Assembly (NCBI GenBank): GCA_029237695.1
Contig: CM055266.1
Location: forward strand, 11,239,805 to 11,303,804
From: Conchocele bisecta
Taxonomy: Eukaryota > Mollusca > Bivalvia > Lucinida > Thyasiridae
Direction: 5' to 3'
DNA: 64,000 nucleotides
The notes under the pieces are model-generated. The model was given only the letters and a program-made list of their open reading frames with translations. It had not been told where the DNA came from and did no database searches. Below, in pieces: positions 45,241 through 55,499 of the stretch (within the stretch, counting starts at the first letter, position 1; each line of letters begins with the position of its first letter). The position numbers and the translations under genes are program-made.

Positions 45241-45812
45241 CCGTAATAACCCGAAATATTCGGACACCATTTATTTGGAGAAACGTATAGAAATATATGA
45301 TTTCCCCTCGATAGTGAGCGTGCCAATATTTAGGGTTTGTATGGCAGTACTGGTTCAGGGCCTGAAAATAGCAGCTTTTACCAGAGGTCCGGGACTTAAC
45401 AAGGAAAAAAGTGAGGTCCGAGGAATTTTTTGGAAGGTCTGAGAGGATAATCACAAGAAAAACGGTAGCAATATGACTCCGTTTCATACTAAATGACTGG
45501 TCACACCATGTGTCAATACTGGACTGTGTCACCAACAAGTATCTTATAAGATGATAATCAGAATAGATTTAGCATCGCCACTGAATGCTGATCGCAATTT
45601 CAATTTTATCACAGGTCCGGCGGACTTTGCTTGTAAAATACAAAGGTCTGACATTAAAATTTGCAGGTCCAGGACCTCGGACCAGTGCTATTTTCAGGCC
45701 CTGTGGTTTCATCACAATAGCCATGCATTTGGATGCAATTTGTTTTGGGAAAACCCCATTTAATAGGGGTTTCCCAAAGCAAATTGTGTCCGAATATTTA
45801 GGGTTATTACGG
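45241..45812. mobile_element. TA-flanked CCGTAATAACCC element with nested insertion
   Basis: The ends are CCGTAATAACCCGAAATATT and (complement) CCGTAATAACCCTAAATATT, with TA on both sides (45239-45240, 45813-45814), a Tc1/mariner-class signature. The outer element is about 220 bp once the nested insertion is removed. Confidence 0.8.
45356..45703. mobile_element. CAGGGCCTGAAAATAGCA element (nested)
   Basis: 348 bp with exact ends CAGGGCCTGAAAATAGCA / TGCTATTTTCAGGCCCTG, subterminal 'gaggtccggga' and 'gtccaggacctc', and an exact 5 bp duplication tggtt (45351-45355, 45704-45708). The TSD length and CAGGG ends suggest a hAT subgroup (inference). Confidence 0.88.
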
Positions 45813-45906
45813 TAGTCGTTATTTATCTGAACTCTTGTTTCTTGTTCTTTTCGCTCCTTACCTGTAACATATCAGGAATAATCAGCATGTAGTATGGTCA
45901 GTTCAT

Positions 45907-46340
45907 CAAGGTGTATGATCACGTGGTTAAAACAACAACAACAATTACTGAAACTTCCAGAAGCCCTCCGATTCAAAGTACGTATTTGTTTATTTTGTCC
46001 TTATTATGTATCAGATTTTTTATCAAATATGGCGCATCAAACGCGTCTTGTTAAGCTGCATTTGGTGGTCTCTGTATACTTAGGCCCAAACTTCTGTCGT
46101 TTTTGCAAAGCATCGATTTCCGTGTCTATCGATACGGAAATCGATTCTTCGCAAAAACGACATAAGTATGTGCTGAACTCCCGGGACCACCAAATGCAGC
46201 TCATAAAGACGCGTTTGCTGCACCATATTTCATCAAAATCCGTTGCCTATTAAGGAATTTATCAAATGATACTTACTTTGGAGTGGGCTCGCTTTCAACA
46301 CTTTCAGCTATTATTGTTGTTGTTGTAACCACTCTGCTAA
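45907..46340. mobile_element. CAAGGTGTATGATCACGTGG element, copy 1
   Basis: Long inverted arms: 'ttgttaagctgcatttggtg', 'tctgtcgtttttgcaaagca' and their mirrors around TCTATCGA. (AAC)n and (TTG)n runs lie at the two ends. Second copy at 49537-49925; the right tip here is diverged. Confidence 0.75.
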
Positions 46341-46379
46341 CGGAATTGTGTATTTCGATGGCGGTGGATCTTGGATGCT

Positions 46380-46790
46380 AGTATGGTTATGTTCGAACCA
46401 TATGTGGTTGGTCGGTCGGTTGAACGTCACAGTGTAAATTAACCGGTAACGGTAGGGGTACCTCCTTATTGCCCGTTATAAAAGTAGTAAGATTATTACT
46501 GATCCTACTGCTTTTGGGAGGGGGCCAAGTGATTCTAGTGTGGCGAGGACCTGGCATCAGATCAGTATTATTCTGATTTTAGGGCTGAATATATATACAT
46601 TGTATTGTAAATATTCAGTTCTGATTTTGGGATTTTTCCCCCATTTGTACATGTACTTGAACATGTACATGTACTTGTACAGGTATTATATGGGATTTAG
46701 TTCTAAACCCATTGACCAGGCCTTAAATGACCTTAGCTGTTGATAGGCTGTTAAACCCCAACAAACAAATAAATAAACAAACAAACCAAA
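46380..46790 (+). repeat. Retroelement-like 3' repeat, copy 2
   Basis: 'ggttggtcggtcggttgaac', 'gcccgttataaaagtagtaa', 'acctggcatcagatcag' and the tail 'gccttaaatgaccttagctg' .. 'ggctgttaaaccccaac' with (AAAC/AAAT)n. It looks like the 3' end of a retroposon; no RT coding is present. Confidence 0.6.
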
Positions 46791-46892
46791 CCATATAAGA
46801 AGACATCGACAGACAAAGGTACAGCGATAATCACAAGCAACAGGCACGGAGTCACAGTCGGTGTCATGATATGAAGGCAACGAATGCATCAT

Positions 46893-47133
46893 ATGTGGCT
46901 GTGACTGAAGAGAAGGGGCTTATGATTTTTGTGACTAGTCCTGATCAAATAGCACATGCCTGTACCCTGATAATGATCTACTGTATATTGCTTGTTAGAA
47001 AACATGACGGGTGTTTCATTGATGGAATGGCAAACAGTGCAGATCCTGATCAGACTGTGCGGATGCACAGGCTGATCTGGATCTACACTGGTCGCAAAAC
47101 CCATAAGTCCCATTTCTACAGGCATAGCCACAT
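46893..47133 (+). repeat. GAAATGGGGCTTATGG repeat, good copy
   Basis: Inverted ends 'tatgtggctgtgactg' / 'ggcatagccacata' with the inner hairpin 'gtgcagatcctgatcagact' and 'gctgatctggatctacactg'. Confidence 0.7.
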
Positions 47134-47825
47134 ATAACTTAACTAGAATATCAGAAACAACGTAGTTTGATAATTATATCGGTGGATACAACAACTGACC
47201 GCAGCATTCAAACTGTCATATCTATGAATTATATGAATCTATGAGCATAATAATTTTTTTTATATCACTTGATGCACTTGTCTCAGAAAGTTTCAATTCA
47301 GCAACTTTGTTAATAGCCATGTGGGGATATAATAAAAACAAACGGTCATGATCCAAAACCTAAAAGGCGGAACTTAATTGATTGAGGGTTGATCAACAAA
47401 TGTCTGGCCACTTCTATAGCGTCAGTTCTGGTTATGATTCATTTTTGGAACCTACGATAATCTATGCATGCCAACTTTCAGGGTTATCCCATCAGTTCCT
47501 GCTGAGAAATATCGTTCAAAGCATCATAGGGTTGAAATTGCAATAATACAGATTGATAATACCGCACTGAAAATGCATGTTAGCCTATTAGGAGTGGAAC
47601 TTTGAAGAAAAAAGATATAACGGAAAGCATACACATTGGGTGAAATATGGGAATTTGAAATATGGGGTTAATTTCTTTTATCCACCAGATATAAAATGGA
47701 TTGATAAAGTTACATTGTATCTATCATCAGGCCATCATCGTCACGTATAACGTGTGCCGGTATGTGCTGTGTTTACGTGGGAGGCAATTATTGCACAACC
47801 GTGTCTCGTATGCTGAATGTTTTAT
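47134..47825. other. Intronic stretch without gene
   Basis: Nothing recognisable. Confidence 0.4.
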
Positions 47826-48072
47826 TTAACCCTTTCACCCCAAAGTAACTGGAATGGAATTTAATGTGTTCATTTTGGAACCAATCCAAACTGTCACAAA
47901 ATGATCTTCAGACTAGTGAATTTATGAAAATGGGGTGTTTTGCTCTGAACAATATGAAAATTACTTGCAAAAAGTGCAGATCCTGATGAGACGGCTCGTC
48001 ACGAGCCGGCTCATCTGGATCTACACTGTTTGCTGATACAGCTATACAGGTATGTGGTGTTGAAAGGGTTAA
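47826..48072 (+). mobile_element. TTAACCCTTTCA MITE, copy 4
   Basis: TTAA to TTAA; complete hairpin with 'gacggctcgtcacgagccgg' at its apex. Confidence 0.85.
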
Positions 48073-48539
48073 CTGATATTTATACACCTGGCAGTGATAC
48101 TGAATGATTACTTGAATGCTTGACATGACGATGTCACGGGGTGACAATGATTAACCAATGTAACCACAAATAACGGCCAATGAGAACCAATTAATCCACA
48201 TGCATAGTAAAATATGTTAGACACGACCAGGGCACCTTCCCAAATTGGTGACATTGCCACATGTCAAGGATTGCATCATGCCAATCACACTGGATACACA
48301 GATGGAAAACTACTTTCCATATTTCCGCTGACTTATGTCTCTGGCAATCTATATACATGTATATCTTCGGTCTTCAAATATATTAATTTCAAGCATGTGT
48401 TTGCTTTTTGCAGCTCAACTTTATGGTAGTATTTTCACTCCTCAATTTGAAAATCGATGCGTATTTTCACATTGCTGTGCGTATTTTGTACTCCCACTTT
48501 TGATAATCAATGCGTCTTCAGCTAAAATAATTGCGTAAA

Positions 48540-49345
48540 ATGGCGATGCACATTTTTACGTCAAAAAGTCTGTGCAAGTTTCTTCATTATGATATAACTT
48601 GAATATTACTTGATGGATTGCTTCAATAGTTGGACACCTGATAGATGTGGGCATTTCAAACACACTCGTGCCATCTTACTGATGGCATATAGCTTCAATA
48701 GTTGGACACCTGATAGATGTGGGCATTTCAAACACACTCATGTCATCTTACTGATGGCATATAGCTTCAATAGTTGGACACCTGATAGATGTGGGCATTT
48801 CAAACATACTCCTGCCATCTTATTGAGTGTGTTCGAAATGCCCACATCTATCACGTTTGTTCTGTTTTTACTTTCACATGGTTGCGGAAACACTTAGCCA
48901 TCACTGTTTTACGTCAAGAGGTTTGCACAAGTATCTTCATCGTGTATAACTTTATCATTACTTGACGGATTGCTTCAATATTTGAACATGTGATACATGT
49001 GAGCATTTGGAACACACGCATGTCGCCATGAACACGCCATTGACCTCTCTGTCATCAAATGGTTGCAGAAACACTTGTAAACTAGTTTTTCTTTACGTCA
49101 AAATGGTGTACAAGTGTCTTCATGATGATATAACTTTAATCTTATTTGATGGATTGCTTCAATATTTGGACGCTTGATACATGTGACAATTGGGAACACA
49201 CTCGTGCTGCCATTAACATGCCCTTCGTGTTTAAATTGTTCACTTCTCTGATGGTTTTTGTGATGCTTACTTTAGCATATGCCCATGCTCATGTTAGGTC
49301 AAATGCCTCGACAGGCGTTCATGGCGGAATTCTTGTACTAAGATA
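48540..49345. repeat. Dispersed repeat with GATGGATTGCTTCAATA units
   Basis: Segments 'acgtcaaaa..gt..tgtacaag', 'gatggattgcttcaatattt' and 'cgtg..gccattaacatg' recur three times and match 29820-30380. It contains the 72 bp tandem array. Confidence 0.6.
48619..48834. repeat. 72 bp tandem repeat, three units
   Basis: Units start near 48619, 48691 and 48763 ('agcttcaatagttggacacc'). They are followed by an inverted piece, 'tgtgttcgaaatgcccacat'. The open frame across the units (48610-48897) is a by-product of the 72 bp period. Confidence 0.85.
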
Positions 49346-49536
49346 ACTTGTAATAATCAGCAACATTTGGCCAATGTTTCCAACTAAAACCACTTTTCGC
49401 AAAAATCGACAATACGCAACTGATATGTCACGAACAACCCGATATAATTAAATGTTTCCATTCTAATGAGTCGCTTACAAACTTTCCTGATTATCCCTGT
49501 AATTTTCATAGCTTTAAATTCTGCTTCACCATTCTA

Positions 49537-49925
49537 CAAGGTGTATGATCACGTGGTACTAACAACAACAACAAGTACCGATTCAAAGTACGTATTCTTT
49601 TATAGTATCCTTATTGCTTAACGGATTTTGATGAAATATGGCGCATCAAATGCATCTTGTTAAGCTGCATTTAGTTGTCTCTGTATTTTCTGTCGTTTTT
49701 GCGAAGAATCGATTTCCGTGTCTCCGACGCGGAAATCAATTCTTCGCAAAAACGACATAAGTCTGTGCCAAACTCCCTAGACCATCAAATGCAGCTCATG
49801 AAGACGCGTTTGCCACCCCATATTTCATCAAAATCCGTTGCATATTAAGGAAAATATCAAATAATACTTACTTTGGAGTGGGCGGCGTTGTTGTTGTTGT
49901 TGTAACCACGTGATCATGCACCTTG
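49537..49925. mobile_element. CAAGGTGTATGATCACGTGG element, copy 2
   Basis: Ends CAAGGTGTATGATCACGTGG and CCACGTGATCATGCACCTTG are almost exactly inverted; the interior is as in copy 1. 389 bp. Confidence 0.85.
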
Positions 49926-50055
49926 TTCTATATAGTGCTACGATATATTGATCGCCACTGGGTTACTACTGGCTACATGATAAGTATGCGGTATTCTGCT
50001 TGGGACGGATGTTGTATTGGCTTTCTGTAATGTCCTACGTCTTGAATTTGCTATA

Positions 50056-50278
50056 CAGTGCCGAGTGGAACATCTCTAAACCGGACACCCTGTGATGTCA
50101 CCCAGGGTGTCCGGTTCAGAGATGTTCCTCCGTAATTCGGGCATATGACCACTCCAAGATATGTTGTCATTCTTTGCGATCACGAACATACATTATCATT
50201 GGAGATAAATGACAAAGAAACGCACAATCATACCAATAAAGCGATTTACTGGGTGTCCGGTTTAGAGAGGTTTCACTG
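50056..50278. mobile_element. TA-flanked pogo/Tigger-like MITE, copy 2
   Basis: TA at 50054-50055 and 50279-50280; left CAGTGCCGAGTGGAACATCT, right 'ccggtttagagaggtttcac' TG. An internal 'ccggacaccctg'/'cagggtgtccgg' hairpin matches copy 1. It ends 85 bp before ZE11. Confidence 0.75.
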
Positions 50279-50363
50279 TATGTAATTCGGTACCAAAACT
50301 TAAAAGCAAAATGACAATTACGTTACTATACCAACAACTTTTATTTGTATTTCTATTTTCCAG

Positions 50364-50641
50364 TTGTCGGAAACCTGTCAACAATGGGACATGCTGCGCC
50401 GGAATTCTTATCTGCACCCTGCGGTGGTTTGGACTCTGGCCAGGACGTGATGCGGACACACCTGACATTGCATAGATGCCCTGAATGTGGAAAGTCGTTC
50501 ATGTACAAATCGAAACTGGAAAGCCATCTGATCATCCATTCCGGAGTCAAACCGTTCGCTTGCCACTTATGTGACCGTCAATTTAACTTGAAGGGCAATC
50601 TCCAGAAGCACCTCATTCGACACTACTCGTCACCACTCTAG
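50364..50641 (+). CDS. ZE11: alternative 3'-terminal exon, two C2H2 zinc fingers
   Basis: The acceptor 'tatttctattttccag' joins in phase 1; 92 residues. A 38-residue linker precedes finger 1 (C39-H59, helix YKSKLES), spacer SGVKPFA, finger 2 (C67-H87, helix LKGNLQK) and a five-residue tail. The finger set resembles ZE12, the next exon, in both helices (YKS.L and LKG.L), pointing to a shared local origin. The only nearby AATAAA (50840-50845) is inside a hairpin repeat about 200 bp downstream; a polyA site could have been provided by that repeat (inference). Confidence 0.9.
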
Positions 50642-50696
50642 ATCCACTGACTGATAGCACTTATCACATGCGGTTCGCTGGTAGAGAACTGGGGGC

Positions 50697-50940
50697 CGTT
50701 TCACTAAACTTTGTACGACTAAAATGTTCGTAAATGAAATATTATGATAGTCTGTAAATATCACAATAATTATGTTTTGTTGTAAACAATTATTGGATTT
50801 ACATTTATTGAGCGTAGGCTGCATAAGCAGCCTATGCTCAATAAATGTAAATCCATCAATTGAAATTTCCAGACGATCCTAAATTTGCACTTACAAACAT
50901 TTTAGTCTTAAGAAGTTTAGTGACATTAAGACATTGGCAA
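50697..50940. mobile_element. Inverted-repeat element around the GGATTTACATTTATTGAGC hairpin
   Basis: Imperfect outer ends 'gtttcactaaactttgt'.. and ..'aagaagtttagtgac' enclose the hairpin at 50795-50854, which is shared with 11927-11991. Confidence 0.65.
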
Positions 50941-51655
50941 TAGTTGGAAATGTTTATACATTCATTCATTCAGTATGATTAGAATCTTAATGTTTTTGCT
51001 GATGGTAGATTAATAGCTTACTTCGGTGACTGAATGGCGACTGCATGGCACTGATCAGACTGCGTGGATGGGGATACGCTGGTCTGGTCGCAAACATTGT
51101 AAGTTCCCGTTTGCAGACGGCGCCCCACGTGTGACCAGTGTAGATTATACTTCTCATACATTTTGTGTATGTACTCATTCCGTAAATACGACACTTACCG
51201 ATAGAGATATTTTGGTACATGGAACACCAACTTTCTTCGATCCACTCAATGTTGAGTAACCTCTTTGCAGAGTAGAAGTGCTCCTTCACCACAATATAAC
51301 CGCAACCAGTATTTACATAATTATAACACTTGAGCTGAAATCGTTCTATCTTTTGTCAACGTTGTGTGCCACTACGACTGCTTCCTGTGTCTGGCCTTTG
51401 TATTTCTGTCGCTCACTATGAAGAGTGTCGGACAGCCGTCGTGTTATGTTCTAGAGTAGCCATGGAGTCTGCGCTGAGTTGCGTTGAGGTGTATACAAGT
51501 TCATCTAAAACGTTGAGTCGAGTAATATCTGGCTTCGAGCTGATTGATCAAAGTTCTGAATTTGTAGGTTACACATATGCCCAGTGTTTTATTGATATCA
51601 AGGAGCACATTTTCTCATACTGTACATGTATATAGTATTGCACAGTTGAGTAGGA

Positions 51656-52067
51656 AATGTTCAAGTGTTCATCTGTTGTATCACACAGTAGGCATGTCTC
51701 GTTTACTACTGACTGGTTGAACTTCATCCTATTTGTTTGTAGTATGTCCGTTCCACATGTTAGTTTGATTTTAACTCTTTGCATGCTGGGAAATGTATGG
51801 GCTATAAATAGTTCAAAGATAGCAGACGACAATTCATTGTATTGTCTGTTATTTCTCGCTATAAATAGCATGAATATGTTTTGGAGTTTTATTAGAATTG
51901 AGTCCAGAGGACGCAATTCTAATAAAATTCCAAGACATATTTACAGAAGAAATATGAAACATACTCTTAATTTGTTTGATGCTATATTCACCGCTAGCAT
52001 GCAAAGAGTTAAGCACTGTGCTTGAATGAGGACAAGCATATGCCCTGATCAGACTTGGCAATCCCAT
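51656..52067 (-). pseudogene. Non-LTR retrotransposon ORF remnant, split by a MITE
   Basis: On the minus strand 51656-51770 reads a segment with GTDILQTNRMKFNQ and a C-x2-C pair (TCLLCDTTDE). It resembles the region downstream of the reverse transcriptase in RTE/Jockey-type ORF2 proteins of invertebrates (family memory, not searched). The reading frame continues upstream on the far side of a TTAA MITE, at 52013-52067 (AYACPHSS). The remnant is short, lacks the catalytic RT domain, and cannot be active. Confidence 0.6.
51771..52012 (-). mobile_element. TTAACTCTTTGCATGC hairpin MITE, copy 4, inside a retrotransposon remnant
   Basis: TTAA 51771-51774 and TTAA 52009-52012. Removing the element and one TTAA leaves the flanking retrotransposon frame open, so TTAA is the duplicated target. 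Confidence 0.88.
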
Positions 52068-52254
52068 TTGATAACACGATTTACATTATCCATCGATCAA
52101 ACATATTCACAGCCTCTCCGTGCATCACGGTATGGCAGTAACTAATCGACGTGCCATTGGAAGAAGGTGGAAGAAGGTGGATACTTACCTCGTGTAGTCA
52201 GCCCTGTAGAGTCAATTGTTGTTCATCGACGACTATTGTTCATGTGTATGATTA

Positions 52255-52447
52255 CCCCTTCCTACGCTGTTGACGGAAATTGCCGTCTGCTGTTTTTCAT
52301 TTTTGCTTCAATTCTTAACAAAAAACTGGTTTTAACAGCACATGAGAATCGTCTCATGTGATGTCAAAACCAGGTTTTTGTCGAGAAATATTAAAAATAA
52401 AACATTTCCAGCAGACGACAACATTTAATTCAACGTTGTAAGGGTTA
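52255..52447 (+). mobile_element. GTTGACGGAAATTGCC hairpin MITE, copy 1
   Basis: 'cttcctacgctgttgacgga', stem 'actggttttaacagcacatg' and partner 'catgtgatgtcaaaaccag', and the right end 'aacgttgtaagggttaa'. The apex is partly deleted. Confidence 0.75.
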
Positions 52448-52488
52448 AGCCAGGAACAATAATTTAGCCAGCCATTTCTCTAGCTATG

Positions 52489-52678
52489 TTAACTCTGCAT
52501 GCTAGCGGTGAAAATATCCGCCAAACGAATTAGGAGTATATGTTTTATTTCTCTCTGTAAATATGTCTTGGAATTTCTTGATGTTTACAAGGAGAAATAA
52601 AAGAAAATATGATGAATTTTTGTGCGCTTCTTTTGAACTATTTATAGCCCACAAGTTTCCCAGCATGCAAAGAGTTAA
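52489..52678 (+). mobile_element. TTAACTCTTTGCATGC MITE, copy 5, hairpin deleted
   Basis: TTAA to TTAA, but the central hairpin is missing: 'gtcttggaatttc' passes directly to 'ttgatgtttacaagg'. The deletion endpoints are at the stem, as expected for hairpin loss in replication. Confidence 0.8.
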
Positions 52679-52803
52679 CTTTACTGTTATGTGGGGCGCT
52701 GAACAGCATAGGGCATTTTGAAGAAGTTTCACCATCGGCGAATATTAGTCCTCTACACTATTCATTGATGTTTTGTTCATCGACGACTATTGTGTATGTA
52801 TGA

Positions 52804-53015
52804 TTACCCTTTTTACGCTGAATTAAATGTAGTCGTCTGCTGGAAATGTTTTATTTTCAATGTTTCTCGACAAAAACTGGTTTTGACAGAACATGAGAAT
52901 CGTCTCCAGTGGAGACGCTTCTGATGTGCTGTCAAAACCAGTTTTTTGTTAAGAAATAAAGCAAAAATGAAAAACAGCAGACGGCAATTTCCGTCAACAG
53001 CGTAGGAAGGGTTAA
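52804..53015 (-). mobile_element. GTTGACGGAAATTGCC hairpin MITE, copy 2 (inverted)
   Basis: Stem 'aaaaactggttttgacag' with core GAGAATCGTCTCC / GGAGACGCTTCT, and the end 'tccgtcaacagcgtaggaag' then GGTTAA. Confidence 0.8.
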
Positions 53016-53547
53016 GCCGAATAAACACGGCCCAATGACGCACGTGAGCGATAGTCGTCAATGAACAATAGTCGGCTCACTGACCAGTTCAATTATTTAG
53101 AATCGATATGTATTTAGTATAAATACATATACCGGTACATGGAATATGTATTGGCCTTTCCTAAATGCGCAGTATTTTGCTGGTTATTCTTCTATACATC
53201 TTGATATTGTGTGTAACACCTGTTGTATGATTACAATACATTTCCAGCATTACGAAGATGTTGTATTATTTTATTTCCCACATATACTGGTATTTCACTA
53301 TGCGCCGGCGTAACAAAGTTCACGTCCAAAGAAAGTGCCGGTTTCCTGACGTGCGCATTTTCATAGTTGAATGGGAATTTGTCAGGAATTCAGCGGTTAT
53401 TTCGATGTGATACATTTTACGCCGACGTGGAGTGCAGCATCAGTGACAGGTGTATTGTACCCAGTATACGCCCTATAGGAATACACATACCCTCATTGAT
53501 AAACAAAAGCCCGTCTCATAGACATGAGTTTGTACTATAGATAACAT

Positions 53548-53622
53548 TTCATAATCGACTTATCTAACGAATGGATGAACAAATCATTTGTTCATCCATT
53601 TGTTAGATAAGTCAATTATAGG
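53548..53622. repeat. Hairpin GACTTATCTAACRAATGGATG
   Basis: The arms 'cgacttatctaacgaatgga' and 'tgaacaaat' mirror with one change. Confidence 0.7.
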
Positions 53623-53849
53623 AACACTATGTCGGTTTGCCCGAACGTGAAAAATACGTACGTGCCAAGGCCACAATTAAAAGAATTTTCAATTGACAAA
53701 GAACAATACATTGACACATTCAATGACTAGATTTGTTGACTTAAAATACATGTACACAGGGGTTCAAGCTAGCTTTTGATCACGTTTGTTGTCACGTTAT
53801 TACGTAAACCGCAAGCGTTTCAGCGATGCAGACGGAAGAAATTTCATTG

Positions 53850-53912
53850 AAAAGTCGTGGGAATACTGGACAAGGCCGGAAGGCCTCGTCCAGTATTCCC
53901 GTGACTTTTCCA
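53850..53912. repeat. Hairpin AAAAGTCGTGGGAATACTGG
   Basis: The arms 'aaaagtcgtgggaatactgg' and 'acaaggcc' mirror around GGAA. No second copy is visible. Confidence 0.75.
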
Positions 53913-54532
53913 AGTTTATATCCCCGATAAATTCCACAAAAAGGCCATTCATACCTTATAATTCCAGCTTTTGAAATAAATTCATCAAGAAAATGTGTTT
54001 ATTTTCCGTTTTCTTAAGAATTATTTTAACTGCGCCTGACGGTTACGGAAAGTAGTTCGGCATGGAGTTTACTGTGATATAAATTTTGGACGGAGACTTG
54101 CAACGGACCAATCAAATGTTAGGGAATTGTGTAAATATTTTTGTGCTGGAATTATTCCTCAGTAAAACTACATTATATTAGCGTGGTTAGCATTAAAGCG
54201 CACATTCCGTAGGCTATATCAGATAAGATAAAATATTAGTCACCCAATATAATATATCACAGTTGCTTATTAAATATTTGTAGTTATAAATAAGATACAG
54301 GTTTTCTATTTCATGTCTCCGTGCCACATACTGTACTAATATACTCCACCTATTTGAAATGAAATTCAACGACAATGTTTGGATATTGTTAGTATCTTGT
54401 GCAAAAACATTTTCAGATATACTTCTTGTAGTATTCACTAATTTCCATACCCACGCATTGTTTCACCACTCCGTCTCTTACATATTGCTGTAGAATGTAT
54501 ATTATTAATAATTTTATAACATTGATACATGT
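53913..54532. other. Intronic stretch without gene
   Basis: AT-rich with no recognised exon or repeat. Confidence 0.4.
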
Positions 54533-54778
54533 TTAACCCTTAGACCGCTATCTTATTTTTGTTATCTGATATTTATTTTCTATTTTCCGTTTTTATCATC
54601 AAAAACATGCTTTGACAGCACTTTAGAATAATTTACAACATGCTTCGACAGCACTTCAGAATCATTTCAATTGGAAATGTTTCTGAAGTGCTGTCAAACC
54701 ATGTTATTATTGAGAAATAAGGCAAAATATAAAAGCAACAGCGACAAAAATTGTTGTGAGTAGCGGTATAAGGGTTAA
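54533..54778 (-). mobile_element. TTAACCCTTAGACCGC hairpin MITE, copy 6
   Basis: TTAA to TTAA; one hairpin arm has a point change (GGAAATGTTTC). It ends 77 bp before ZE12. Confidence 0.85.
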
Positions 54779-54855
54779 TGTTAGTTTACTTGTACAAGCG
54801 TGAATATTTGAACATCATCTAATCGTTTAATCATCATTTCATACATTCATTTCAG

Positions 54856-55097
54856 GATATGGTCAGCCGCAAACAGCTGTTTCCTCGGCACAGTCGGTGA
54901 TGGAAACCACAAACGTACGGACGTGTGGATGCCACTTTTGTGGGAAGAAGTTTGCCTATAAGTCCCTCTTGGACCGACATTTGCGCGGCCACACCGGGGA
55001 ACGTCCCTTCACGTGTACCATCTGTCACCGATCATTCGCACTGAAGGGGAGCCTCAAAAGTCACATGTATACACACTTCAACAACCAAGATCTGTGA
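54856..55097 (+). CDS. ZE12: alternative 3'-terminal exon, two C2H2 zinc fingers
   Basis: The acceptor 'atacattcatttcag' joins in phase 1; 80 residues starting GYGQPQ. Finger 1 spans C26-H46 (helix YKSLLDR) with an extra Cys just upstream (CGCHFC); spacer TGERPFT; finger 2 C54-H74 (helix LKGSLKS), the only exon with Ser rather than Asn at +3; six-residue tail. A clear AATAAA sits at 55156-55161, under 70 bp after the stop, the best terminal-exon signal in the window. The only in-frame ATG lies inside the exon, so a splice-in reading is required for the linker. Confidence 0.9.
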
Positions 55098-55499
55098 TGT
55101 ATACACAATTCAACGACCAAGAGTGACGAGTTGACACATAATTTAGAGACGTGCTAATAAAATATTCCTCGTAACATGTTCAATACTTTCAGATGTTAGT
55201 CCTTTAGCACATTCACACATTTAATTATGATTTATTAGAATATAATAACAGTTTGCTGCGGCATGACGAAATGTCTAGTTATTGAAAGGCAAACATGGTT
55301 TGTTTTCAGTTTGCTCAACCAACGACAGTAGCACCAATCAGTCAGTGTATCTGTCCAAATCGAGTGTTTACCACTTTTTGTGGATGAACAGTCAGTCGGC
55401 TTTATTTCGAACAGACGTAGGCCATGCCGATTGCAGCAATGCTCTGTAAGTCCACTTAAGGGCATTGCGTGTATTGACATGCTGGTCACGGACACATCG
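55098..55499. other. ZE12 3' flank
   Basis: Contains the AATAAA at 55156; no other feature. A 122-residue minus frame (55235-55603) runs into the retroelement-like repeat and has no domain I recognise. Confidence 0.45.

Noticed and set aside
48610..48897. 95-residue repeat protein
   Set aside because: Arises from three 72 bp tandem units, a multiple of three; the same sequence is a dispersed non-coding repeat.
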